Origin: Hypomesus transpacificus
Lineage: Eukaryota; Chordata; Actinopteri; Osmeriformes; Osmeridae
Length of the DNA stretch: 64,000 nucleotides
Direction of reading: 5' to 3'
NCBI RefSeq assembly: GCF_021917145.1
Contig: NC_061078.1
Coordinates: forward strand, 10,832,604-10,896,603
The notes under the pieces are model-generated. The model was not told where the DNA came from and searched no databases. It saw nothing but the letters and a program-made list of their open reading frames with translations. A program made the translations under genes and the position numbers. Positions 10,567 through 22,700 of this stretch are shown in pieces; the stretch's first letter is position 1; the number at the start of each line of letters is the position of its first letter.

Positions 10567-11797
10567 TTTATTTTAAACAAGTAAAACATTCATTGGACTG
10601 TAATGAGAATCAGACAGACAGCAAAGGAGAATATGTTCTGACATTGTTGTATGAGCCACTGTAACTAAACTTTACAAAATGGCTACAAACTACAAATAAG
10701 GAGACAGTGGATATATAATATGGGCAGTATAAAAAGCTGTTTCCTAAAATAAAGTCTAATTGTAATACAATTAATTCTGAGTGTTTCAGTTCAAAAATCA
10801 TGAGAAATCTACTAGAACACAGCAATGTCTGTACACATTATACTAAAATACTGCACTAATTTGAAACACTTTGCACAGTGTAATATTAACTGGAAACACA
10901 TGTCTGAATATAGTAAAAACAACAATGTCTTTGTCTCAACAAAGGTCTGTTATACTGAGGACTAACAACACTTAAAATATAAATAGGGACAGCTTTTGTT
11001 TATGAATTTATTTAACAAAAACATGATAACTCAAAAGTATTTTGAATTGTCAGCTTAAGCTACTCTTACAAATCAATTCTTACGGCTTACAGTGACTGTG
11101 CAGCCTTTCATAGCAAGGACAAAGTAAAGGTGACCAGTGTTAAGGAACATGTTTACCCAATATCTTGAGTGATAAGAATACTTGTGTCAAGTATCTCCTC
11201 TTACCCATGCATGGTGCTTTGTGATCTAGTATGTACTAGAGCAAAGGCAGGGAGGGGCAGAGTTAACGGGCCACGATAAGAAATTTGGTGTGGGCCAGAC
11301 AGGAGACTCAGTCACTGGGTCAGAGTGCTTTGGTAATAGGTGGATACCAGGTGGATGCCAGGCCTGCAAGAGCCTATGCATAAGTACTGCACATCCTTAG
11401 CTAGGCATCCTAGACACAGTTCCTGTTTTTACCAACACATTGAAAAAACAAAAGAAATAAAAATATTTTTACACAGAACATTAATTCTACAAGCATTCAT
11501 GCACAAGTAGTTTGCAAATATTCCAAGCAAAGTGATAATGATAAGGAACTATTCTTAAACTAAGCTACACAAACCACCAACCACCAGCCGTTCATCACGT
11601 GCTGGCACACTTGACATTGGAGAATAAGGCACATGACGATGCTGAGGCACAAGTGTGGTAGTGCAGAGAAGACAATGGAGACAGAAACGTGTGCTGAGGA
11701 AAAGGCTTTGAGCTCGTGTGTCTTTAAGTGGGATGTTGCATTTTCCACAGTGTCCATAGCACTTTCCTCTCCCTTGCTTTCGCTCCGATTCCTCCCT
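10567..11797 (-). other. iqgap1: Likely iqgap1 3' untranslated region with poly(A) signals
   Basis: Downstream of the iqgap1 stop codon (11800-11798) the sense strand carries AATAAA at 11012-11007 and again at 10572-10567. Either could end the transcript; the more distal one gives a 3' UTR of about 1.2 kb. The short open frames in this stretch have no recognisable product. Confidence 0.5.
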
Positions 11798-13656
11798 CTA
11801 TTTTCCATAAAACTTCTTATTGAGCAAGAAGATGAGGAGATTGACGTTGATAGTAGCCCTATCAAAAAGCTTCATCACTGCAACCCCTTCATATTGCAGC
11901 TGGAGAAGATCCTGAGGGACAGAATCAGACATACTGTTGTAATTTCATCAATCAAATTGTTGCTACAAAGACAGTGACATGATCCTGCTCACCCATGTCA
12001 ATGTGTCATACCTGGTATTCTAACATCAACGTCTCCAGGTGTACTCCCATGAACTTGGCCTTCACATCAAACACTCCAACAGCTTCTGATGGTGAGATCT
12101 CAAAGATGACATTCTTAAACCTGAGGAAAAGGCAGAGAAAACAAGGATTCTAAAACTGGTTGTTCCCATCCTTGATTGTGATTGGCTATATCGCGTTCCA
12201 TGCCGTTGTAAAATCCAGCATAACCTTGGTTGTCCTCATAATATTCTTTAAAATTCCATATTACTGCGCATCGACTTTTATCCCATCGTGAAGAACAACA
12301 AAGGTGTCCATCTGGCTGTTGCGTGGCAACGATTTATGTAGGAACTATACTTTGTAGTGGCGGAAGAATGACGGTTAATTATTAAACTATTTTGTTTCTA
12401 ATTGTTTTTATTTATGAAACCATATCAAATATTTGTAGTAACAGTTTTAGAAAAGCAATAAGCCCTGCAAGTCCGTGTTTTGCGCTGATTTTAGAACAGG
12501 TAAGGGGGTTTTTGGCACTCCGCGAACACGGCCTCTTGGGGCTTATTGCTTAAGAATATGTTTTGAGCATACGGTACATCTATTTGCACTTTACAGGATT
12601 AGTTTAGTTATTGATTGACTGATGGATCTTACTGGTTGGTCTGCAGGTCCTCTATCTCGATGAGCACGCCCTTTTCATGTAGGCGAGCAGCGGTGTATTT
12701 CTGAGACACTTGTTTACTCTTCTTGGCCTTGGCGTCACCGGGTTTCTTAGATAGTCTGAGGAGAGAAGAATAGATTGGTTTGTACAGACAATGTTTACTT
12801 GCTTCCACCCACCCTATAACACAGACCCAGAACAAGAAGAACCACACAGGTATCTCAGGAGGATCTGATGGAGCATGTTGAGTTTTAACATTGGATGTTG
12901 AACGTAGACTTATTATGAGATGTAATAATGGGAGTTGATGCCGATACTTACTTGCCCTTGCTGGCCAGGTTGTCCATGCAGGTTTTGATGTACTGGTTGT
13001 AGTAGTCAATCTGCACATTGTAAAAGGCGGTTTTGGAGTTGAGGGCAGTATTTGTCTGCTGTAGCTTCACTAGTTCCGCCTTCCTTCGCTGGCGATACCT
13101 TCGCTGATTTCTGATGTCCTGGAATGAGGCAGCAAACCCATATTATGCCAGAATAAACATCAATCTCAAACAAAATCATTATATAAACATAACTATACAC
13201 ACAACATACACAATAAAGCGCTACAGTAAGAGAGCGCTACCTTGGCAATGTCGTTGATGAGGTCCTGGTAACGGTTCTCAGGGTGCACCTTGCCCAGCTC
13301 CGCCAGCCTCTCCAGGTTGCTCCTGATCTTGTCCTTCTTTCCCTGCAGTGTCAGGCTGTCGTCCACCACCGGCTTGGCCTGTTTCATCTTCTCAGGGGTC
13401 TTGGCATCTCGAATCGCCCTCCTCTGCATCGCACGCTGGTACTCCACTTCCTGTCAGGCAGAGAAACGACTGTGTTCATGTGGCACGGTGCAACTCAAAA
13501 GGTCAAAGGTGATCTTTTAGGGTGACAAGTAAAGATAAAACCACCACCCCTCTTTCCATCCTACTGACCTGTTCTGGGCTGGCTGAAGACTCCAAGATCT
13601 CAGTCAGGGTCTCTCCCGGCTGGAAACGGATGACGTCCACGATCAGCCTCTTGGTG
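11798..13656 (-). CDS. iqgap1: iqgap1 coding exons 32-37: RasGAP C-terminal region
   Basis: Exons: 13569-13656, 13241-13450, 12952-13118, 12633-12755, 12012-12120, 11798-11911, about residues 1,384-1,653. Landmarks are RRAIRDAKTPEKMKQAK, DIRNQRRYRQRRKAELVKLQ, KYTAARLHEKGVLIEIEDLQ, FKNVIFEISPSEAVGVFDVK and the end LLIFLLNKKFYGK. In human IQGAP1 this part contacts E-cadherin, beta-catenin, APC and CLIP-170 and carries regulatory serines around 1,441-1,443. Exons 34 and 35 end inside codons (AA and CA), repaired by the first base of the next exon. Confidence 0.95.
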
Positions 13657-16600
13657 CTGAGGAGAGAGGGTAGATATCAGAGGTGTTAGAATGGGGCTAG
13701 AAGATCAGATCCAGCAAAGAGGCTAGTTCATCTCTGAATGACCAGGAGAGATTCCTACTTGATTAGAAGGGTTTTGGCATCCATTTCTGCGTTGGCCTCT
13801 CCGGGGAGGTCAAACTTGTTGGTGAGGGTGAGGGACACCTCAGCCTTCCCCATCATCTCCTGGTTGGGGTCACCAGGGGGGAGAGGGCTCTCACCTGCAG
13901 AGGGGAGGGGGGTTAGGGTCCTTCACACAATAGGGAGAGAGCTGGACCTTGGTAGGAGTGATAAAGAGCAGGAGAGACCATCACCAGAGTAGACCATCAC
14001 CAGGGGAAACAATACTCACCGATGAGGGACTCGATGGAGGGCACCTCTCCCAGGTCCTCCAGCAGCTCGTGGATCGGGTCGTTATGGTCTGGAGCTATGG
14101 CATCCTGGTGCTCCAGCAAGAGCTGCAGAGAGGAGGATATCAGAGACATGGACACACAAAGATGAAGAATTAACAGAAGAGGAGAGACAAGATGGAAGAG
14201 TAGGGAGAGAGAGAGAGATAAGAGGATTGGAAGAGGATTGCCAACTGACCGTGTGTGTGTTGATGACTTCTCCAATGGAGATGTAGATAACAGGTTTGGT
14301 TAGAGTGACCAGGTCAGAGTACTCATCCACGTTGAACTTGTCTTCCAATGATGGGACGTCACATGCCGACAAAAAAAATCGCCTACAGTGAAGAAGAAGA
14401 ATGGAGTGTAGACAGGAACATAAACAATCAAGAGTAAAACAAACTACAGAAGAGGAAGATTGACCAGGGAGGAAGGTCAGTCAAAGGTGCATCAGCCCCA
14501 CCTGAACTTCTGGTAGGAGCTGCTGAGGTACTCATTGATGGGGTTCAGGTGGGCATTGTCTCCCAGGAACATTTTATTGGATGCCGCATGCTGCAGCATC
14601 TTAGCGATTGACCCCAGGTTGCGCCTCTGGTCTGTGGTAAGCTGACCTCCAGCCGACAAGTCGATGATGTCGAAAGCATCAGGAGCCACGATGGCTGGGT
14701 TCATGTAGCGATAGTACAACAGGTTCCCCACAATCTAGAACACAGAAAGACAACATGGCTTTCAGATGTCTGACATCCATAGAAATGCAATGTAGGGAGT
14801 GTTTTGTAAGCAGGTGAGAGGAGGGCTAAGATAGGTGTAGCTCACCTTGTTAGTGAAAGCAGAGAAGAGACTCACCCCCAAGAGAGGAGAGATGGCTGGA
14901 GCAGGCCAGGGTCAGGGAGTGAGGACGAATCAAAAGGGAGTACAAGATACAAGAGGTGGGGAAGCCAGAAACAAAAGGAGAACAAAAGACAATTGAGAGA
15001 AAGATTGCTTAAAAGGAAAGTAGAAGAGAGAGAAACAACTTTCAGTAGAGAGAAAGCAAGAAAGAGTCAAGCCCACCAGAATTCCAGACAGTAGAACAGA
15101 GGAAAGCTCAAGGCTGTCTTTAAGCAGTAAGAGAACTTCAGGGTGAGGGAAACAGACCTTGACCAGCTCATCTTCTGTGGCATCGGGAAACTTCTCATTG
15201 AGGGTGTCCTTCAGCACCTTGGAGATGAAACGCATTCCATATCTGCCATACAGAAAACAAGCCCAGCTTTACTCCCAGCATCTTCAGTCCAAGGGGAGTA
15301 GGACTCTGGTAGGACTCCACAAAGTATACAAACAAAACGTACAAAAGTTCAGTACTTACGGGATTTTATCTACAGAGGAAATGATGGCGGACAGGAACTT
15401 GTCTGTCACGTTCCTCATGTTCTTGATAGAGGCTTCCAAGCGTGTCCTCACCTCCTCATGACTCATGGCTTGTTCTGGCGTCACTTCATAAGGAAGCTTA
15501 CTGTGAGGTAGGGGGTCAGAGGTCATCAGTAAACGGGAAAAACTAACAGCAGCTGTAACCATGGTAGAAAAATTAAGCCAGTGTCATGGACCAGGCCTCC
15601 ACTTGTACCTGGCCTCTCCTGTCTGTGTCTCCATCTGGTTGACCCAGTTCTTGTAAATGTCCACTGGGTCAGTCTTGATGTTCAGCGTTTTGTCCTCCAT
15701 GATCTCCTTGACAACAGGCGCTAGGATCTGCCGCAGGGCGTTCTGGCCGCGAGCCCCACGGTTAAAGCTAACCACCATCTTGATGACTGTTGGGTTGCCA
15801 GTGACGATCTCCTGGAGCTGGTCCACTTTAGATCTGAGGACACACACAATAAATGTTAGAAGTCATGGGCAATGTTCTAAAGCAACACAAAAGTCAAAAG
15901 AAACAATGGTTGTCATCCTAGCAAGGAATTGTTGTAACATGTCAAAAAGTGTATCAATTGTCTTCTCACTTGATCTCCTCTTGCAGTGCTGTCTTGAAGA
16001 GCTTGAGCAGAAGGTACTCCTCCCTCTGGTTGGAGGCGTAGTTGTACAGGGTGAAGATGACTGTGTCCATGAACTTGGTGGACTTATTCTGGGGCATCTG
16101 GAAGATCAGCTTGGCCAGGTAGGTTGGATTTGTCTGAGAAGAAGACGGAGCAGAGACGCTTCACAGATTACAGGAGATACAACGGTCACAATGAGATACA
16201 ACTTCATTGTATCTGAAATTGTAGAGAAATCTGTATAAGATCTCTTCTGGTTACCCCTAGCAACACAAATGACACTATTTAACAGCCATAGGCCTTCACC
16301 TGCTGTCATTCACCATACCTGTAGTAGGTAGAAGAGATACTGGTAGGCCTCTAGCTTAATCCTCTTCTCCTTACTCAGGGCCTTAAGGCCTCCCTTCTGC
16401 TTGTTCATCATGTCAGACAGTTGGATCATGTTCTTCTTGCTAAGTTTCTTGCTGTGGGACACCACCTCCTGCAGAGTGATCTTATTCTTCACCAGCAGGC
16501 CAATCTTGATGTCCATCAAGTTCAGGTCGTTCTCCAGCTGTTGATTGGAGCGGATGTTGGTGACCACTTCCTCTCGCAGTCTCATCAGGTCCAGCTCTTC

Positions 16601-19600
16601 CTGGAAGTCCTGGTCACTCTGGTCCAGCAGGTGCACAAACTTACGCACCACTGCCATGGGAGGGTTGTCCGCGTTGACTGGAAGCACACATTTCAAATGA
16701 GTTTCAAGCTGACTGAGGTGACCATTTCAATTCTGTCATTCATTGTTTGTGTCAGTCCAGGTCATTGTGACCCCAGTTGGAAACACGAATCACATCAAGA
16801 GGACTTCTTTGGAAGTCTACTATGAACACGTCCTCTACTCACTGAGTGTCTTGTAATCATCCCTGGCTTTGTTGGCTCGAATGAAGGCTTGGATCTTCAC
16901 CACCTCATTGATCTGCAGAAGATTAAACAGTGTTCACTTCAATCAATACCAGATGGAAGGCCACAGACATCTTCTGTGCTGCAGGGGTTGGATGACCCAA
17001 GACATTTACACAGCTTCATGATAATCTAGACTCATAAAAACCTAAAAGAGTCCAAGAGCAAATGTCACTGGATACGTCAGAGGAGGGCTCCATGCATGTA
17101 TGACAGCCTCTCTGTTTACTCTGCATGTTAATCCTCCACGTTATGCTCATCTTCATATAAAGAATTGTGCAAAGCTACTCACATGGTCTTTGAAGTATTT
17201 CAGGCGGTCTTTGTATTTCTTGCGAGCTTGATGCATCCGAACCATTGCCTGAATCTGAAAAAAATCTATACTCAGTTTCAAGCTGAATGCTCATGTACTT
17301 CTACTAATTAGTGCACTGTACAGTAGCTTTGTGTTTACTGCATTGATGTTACTGCTAACTGTATACATAAATGATCACAAACACTGTTCTTTGTCATCAA
17401 GATATCGAGAGCCTCGAGCTTTCGGTAGAATCTACAAAGGGAACAGCCAGGCAACTTTGTGTGGGCCAACCTGACTTACCTTGATGGCGTCGTCATTGTG
17501 GTTTTTCAGGTACTGCTTCCTGTCTTTGAAGTTCTTCCTCTGCTTGAAGCCCCTCCAGTGAGCCTGGGAGAGTTCACCAGATAAACAGGTCAGAGTGTTG
17601 CATCTTTTGTAACATTTAGGATTTAGTACATATTAAAATAAAATGTCTTTAGGGTCCATAGTGGCTTTTTATGTGCTTTCGTCATTGATATGCCCCCTTG
17701 TGTTCTTTTTCTGCCGCTCTTGTCTTGGAGACATAATGATCTAACAAACAGTTAGGAGTAGTACTGTATGTTATACAGTTACACAGATCCAAACTCCTGG
17801 ACTGTTGTGTATATGATCTGATGTAATCTTGCAGTAAAGGGTGTGGCCTTTGCATGACCGTGAGGTTTGTCTCACCTGAATGCAGTTGACGGATGGTTCC
17901 TGGGACTTCAGGAAGTCAAGCCGCTCCTTCCGGCCATTCCTCACCAGGTAGCCACGGCAACGAGCCTGCAGCTTCGCAATCAGACTCTCATTGGCCAGCC
18001 ACAGCTGCTCTCGGTTATAAGCGGTGGTTACCCCGGAAACCACAGACTGTTGGAAAACAAAGAGAGTAAAAGTGTAAGAACTTCTTCATTGCTTACTATT
18101 AGAGCTGATAGCTACTGAAGACTGTGGGTTTGTACATAATCCCTAAAGTACTGTCCATCGCTACACTGTCTCATCAGAGAGCAGTCTGGTGCTGATCTGA
18201 GGGCTGGCCTACCTGGATGTTGTCCTTGTCCAGATGGGTGTTGTTCTGGACAAAGCCCTCGGGCTCCACCCAGGTGCCCTCTCCGGTGCTCAGGTTGTAG
18301 TAGTAGTTGTGTCCTCCCTTCACCCAGTGCTTCATCCAGTCACTTCCGTTATTCCCTGAGGAGAGGCACAGACACCTCCACAGGTTAAGTCTGCTCATTC
18401 TGGCCAATCACCCCGCCCCATCCCTCAATCCATCCATCTATCCATCTATCCATCTATCCATCTATCCATCTATCCATGCATTCATCTGTCATGGTCTCCC
18501 TACCTTCTTTCTTCTTGTCCTCCTTGATCTTGGCCAGGTCATCCTGGTAGTTCTGGCTACACTCTGGTGTGACGCCGTAGAGTCCGACCCCAGGAGAGCG
18601 CAGGGCGGCCAGGGTCTGAGACGCATCGCCGCTGTCCACCGCCTCGTTGACGGCCTGGATGGCCTGCGAGACTGAGGGAGGAGAAACAAGGGCATCATAC
18701 ACACTCCTCCCTTCAAGTAGGGTCCGACAACACAGAGGGGGGTTTCATGCAGTTGAGATTATGCATCATTCTTACATTGCAGTGCATCCTGGGTATCTTT
18801 ATTGGCCATAAGTATGGCATTCTGGATCTCATCAAGCCACAACACAGCAGAGGGATCCTGGGTCTCCTGGAGGAAGAAGATATACACACTATAAATAACA
18901 GCGTGAAGACAATTTCGTAAATACACACTGCACATAACAGCCTGAAGCCATGTTTCGACACAGTATAGGAGATCTGCAAACAGCTGGAACCAAGCTGTGG
19001 AGGAGCGCACAGCCTTCTGCTCCAAGTTACAAGTGTTGTTCCACTGAATGGCCACTTGAGGGCACTCTGTTTCTTCTGAAGGGCCCTGGGTTCGCTAAGC
19101 CACAACCACACCATCAGGAAACCACAGACATGCCTGTGTCACACAGGTGTCACTCCATTTGTCTCACAGCAATCCCAGGAGTACAAAGATACTGATGCAC
19201 ACAGTAGAAGATATGCACTTGCAGAGTCAGCAAATTCCAAAGCAGCTAGGCTTACAAAAACAACAAGGTATATCATTGAATATAAGTAACTTGTTTTCCA
19301 GTCATCATCTCATTGTACTTGACCTACTTAAGGATGATTTGCTAAGTAAAAGTATGACCTAACCAAGTCAAGAACATTCCCCCACTCCTGAATTCACGGT
19401 TGACTGCTAATTCACGGTTGACTGCTCTTTACCCCGTTGCCTTCTGGCAGGCGTTACCGCAGCATCCGGTCGCGCACACGCAGACTGGACAACAGTTTCT
19501 ACCCTAGGGTCATCAGGCTTCTCAATGGACACTGATATGGACATTTTTACTGCACACTAGTCACTTATACACTGTCACTTTCAGCTACTGGTTGCTCTTT

Positions 19601-19731
19601 CAGTAACATTGCACTACTGTACCTCGCCACCAGGCTCCTGTTTGGTCATTGACAAAGTCACTGATCTGTAAATTTGCACTACTGCACTGTACTCCATTTA
19701 GGTTAGATTAGTTTTTTTTTTCGGGTTGTAA

Positions 19732-19769
<38 letters not shown>

Positions 19770-22700
19770 TGTATTAGGGTTAGTATAGTGTACTATTTAT
19801 TGTTATCTGTAATTTAGGAAGTTTTAGTGTTAGGGTTAGTATAGTCGTTTATTTATTGCTATCTGTATATTTAGGAAGTTCACTTATCTAAGCTCAGCAT
19901 AGATGTAAATTTGTTCTGTGTACTTATATGTTATGTTATGCCAAGTGCTTGCGTTGTCTTGTCTTAAGAATTTCAGTGCCCAGTCTAACCTTGTGTTGCT
20001 CTGTGCACCTGACAAATAAAAGACTTGAACTAATGTAGTTGCAGATGACAACCACCAGATAGCGCCCCTCCCTGCTCCCCATTGTCTGCTGCGGCTGGTT
20101 TCCTGAGTGAGGAGACTAGGCAATTAATTGGCCCGACAGGACAGGCCCCTCTTTGTGCCTCATGCCCGCTTTCCCCACCCCCTCTTGTTAGTTGCAGTAA
20201 AGGTGAGGGGGGCAGGGGAGAGTTTACAGATACCCAAACAAAAAGGCAGGGCTCCTTATGAAAAGCAGGTATAGCATGTCCTAGCATACACTAGCTACTA
20301 AATCCCCCCCAGATCTTTATTTGCATTGAACACAGACTTGGGAGATAACTGGTATTTGTTTGAAAAGAATTAGAGCTAATTGCTATGTATTTTCCCCAGC
20401 AGTGATTCAACAGCCACTGAGGGCAGGTGGCAGAGCAAGGGTGTGGTGCCAATGTGGGCAGGGGAGCTTCAGGGCGTTTCACTGTCGAAAAACAGAGTAC
20501 AACAAACTACTGCTGATTAGAAAATAGGAAGTGAAAGCTGGCGCTGTGGGCAGTTGGCTAATCCTTCGTTCACAATGCTGTATCTCAGTGGTTAAATGCT
20601 TAACAGTGCAATCAGATTTCCTGAGTCAACTTGTCATGACATATTAGTGTTGAATTATGAAAAAACTAAAAACAAACACATAGTCCTCTTCCTCACCCAG
20701 AAGTGCATGCCTCACTGATGACAAGGAGGGTAAGGGGCAAGTAAGACCGTTGCTCAATGAGCCTGCTATTTAGTCAGACTGGACCTCCTACGGTTTTGTC
20801 CTATGACTGACTAGCAGCAGGGGGGGGGGGGTCTGACAGACTAGCTGGCTAGCTACACATGCAACACAAGCCCATGAGGAAGACAATCCCCACACAGATA
20901 ATAAAGTCCAGATAAGTCAGTGATGGTCCATGACCTGCAGACACTTGGAGAGAACTATCCCCCCCCACCGGCAAATCAGATGTGAAACACGTGACAGCAA
21001 GCCTTTGAAATCCAGCAGAAACGTCCTGATTTAACCACTTCCCTTTGTCGTTGTATTTATCTATATCTCTATACCTACCTTTACTTATCTGTCTATGAAC
21101 TGCTGACCAATGCAGTATATTCAACCTACTAGTGAGACATTAGTAAAGAATGGGTGAGAGTGGGTGGGTGTGGGTGTGGTGGGGGGGGGGGGAATGTCTA
21201 GGGACAGCCTATAGCATATTGCCTAACAAGTCGAACAACAGCATGGTTCCCATTGAGAGGAGCCTGCCTTAGGTAATGGTCAGCTTTTCTTCCCTTTTAA
21301 GGAAGCAGACTGGTAGCCTAGCCTTGTTATTTCCTATAGCTGTGAAAAAAGAGCAGGAAAATAACTTGCTTTCTTTCCCCCCTCCCCACTGCTACCCCCT
21401 CTCCCCCCCCCCCTCTCTCTCTCTCTGACCAGGGAAATGAGGCTTGGCAACAAACAAGCATCATGTTCTCATTTCAGGACAGGAGAACTCCACATCTGAC
21501 TGATGGATCATGATGAGTGAAGCACTCCAGCCAACCTGGCTGAAAACACCAGAATGGATTACACAAACACACAGAAAGACATTGAAGTACGCATACTTAA
21601 ATTTACCATCTATTCTACCACAGGGACTAATAAGACAGGGATCCAGAATAAGAAAAAACCTACTGCAAGATTTATTCCATTACTGGTCTCCAAACCTTTA
21701 AATATTTTATACCTACTGTGTAATTCTGCAATATAAGACAAACTCGCCAACACAGTGGAAAAAACTGTTAATTCAGCCGAAGCTTCGGCCCACTAGAAGC
21801 TCTCATGACTTCCTGTGCAGATGCATTTGCTTCTATCCAGCCCTAACCTCAGTGAAACTGCTGCTGTGCGGAACCATCTGTGGTAAACCATAACCTGCAT
21901 CTGACCTCTGACCTTAGCAGCAGCCCAACCAGTTCCACCATCTGTAGGAAACACACTCCAAATGAGGCGCTCCAACAGTGACATCATACTTGGAACCACT
22001 ACAGAGACATGCAGGTACAAGAGTCACGTTCATCACCTCACCATGGCAAGATAACACAGGTCAAATACACAGACAGAGGCTGCATGGGTGTGTATCTAAT
22101 CTAACTCCCCAGTAACAAGGAGTCTCTGTGAACGCTGAGAACAGCTAATTGTCTGGGCTTTAGACAGAGCCACACCGTTGGAATAACAGACAGTGCAAAA
22201 AAAGGGCCCCAAACTATTTCAGTCTTTGCTTTGTTGTTATGCTGACAGATTTGGCGACAACACCGAAATTGGGCTGGAGACCAGAACAGGGGGATGAAGG
22301 GAGGAGTGGGAGAGAAAGAAGGAGAAGGAGGGCAGGAGGGGATAAAGATAAGCTAGAGACGTGGGAGAGATCCAGGAAGTGAGGGGGAGCAGACGGAGAC
22401 AGAGAGAGCATGATCCCACTATGACATCATTAAGAGCGGGGGGGGGGGGGTGAGGTGTCATGTGGGGATGAGAGAGCTGAATCACATGGAGCTCTCTCTG
22501 TGCTTCTGGGGAAGTTCCTAGAGAAAAAAAAACACACTTGGCCCACAACCTAATGATATTGCTGAAGCAGAGGTAATTGTATAATTTGAATGTTTACATG
22601 TGGACTGTTTGAAAATAAATGTACATCATGGTTGCATAACCTGTATATTCTCTTAACAATGGAAGTACCAACCCCCATTGAACATCAATAGCCATTTGCC

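Noticed and set aside
18425..18480. Regular CCAT/CTAT array considered as a CRISPR-like or functional repeat array.
   Set aside because: It has no spacers and is an ordinary tetranucleotide microsatellite in a vertebrate intron.
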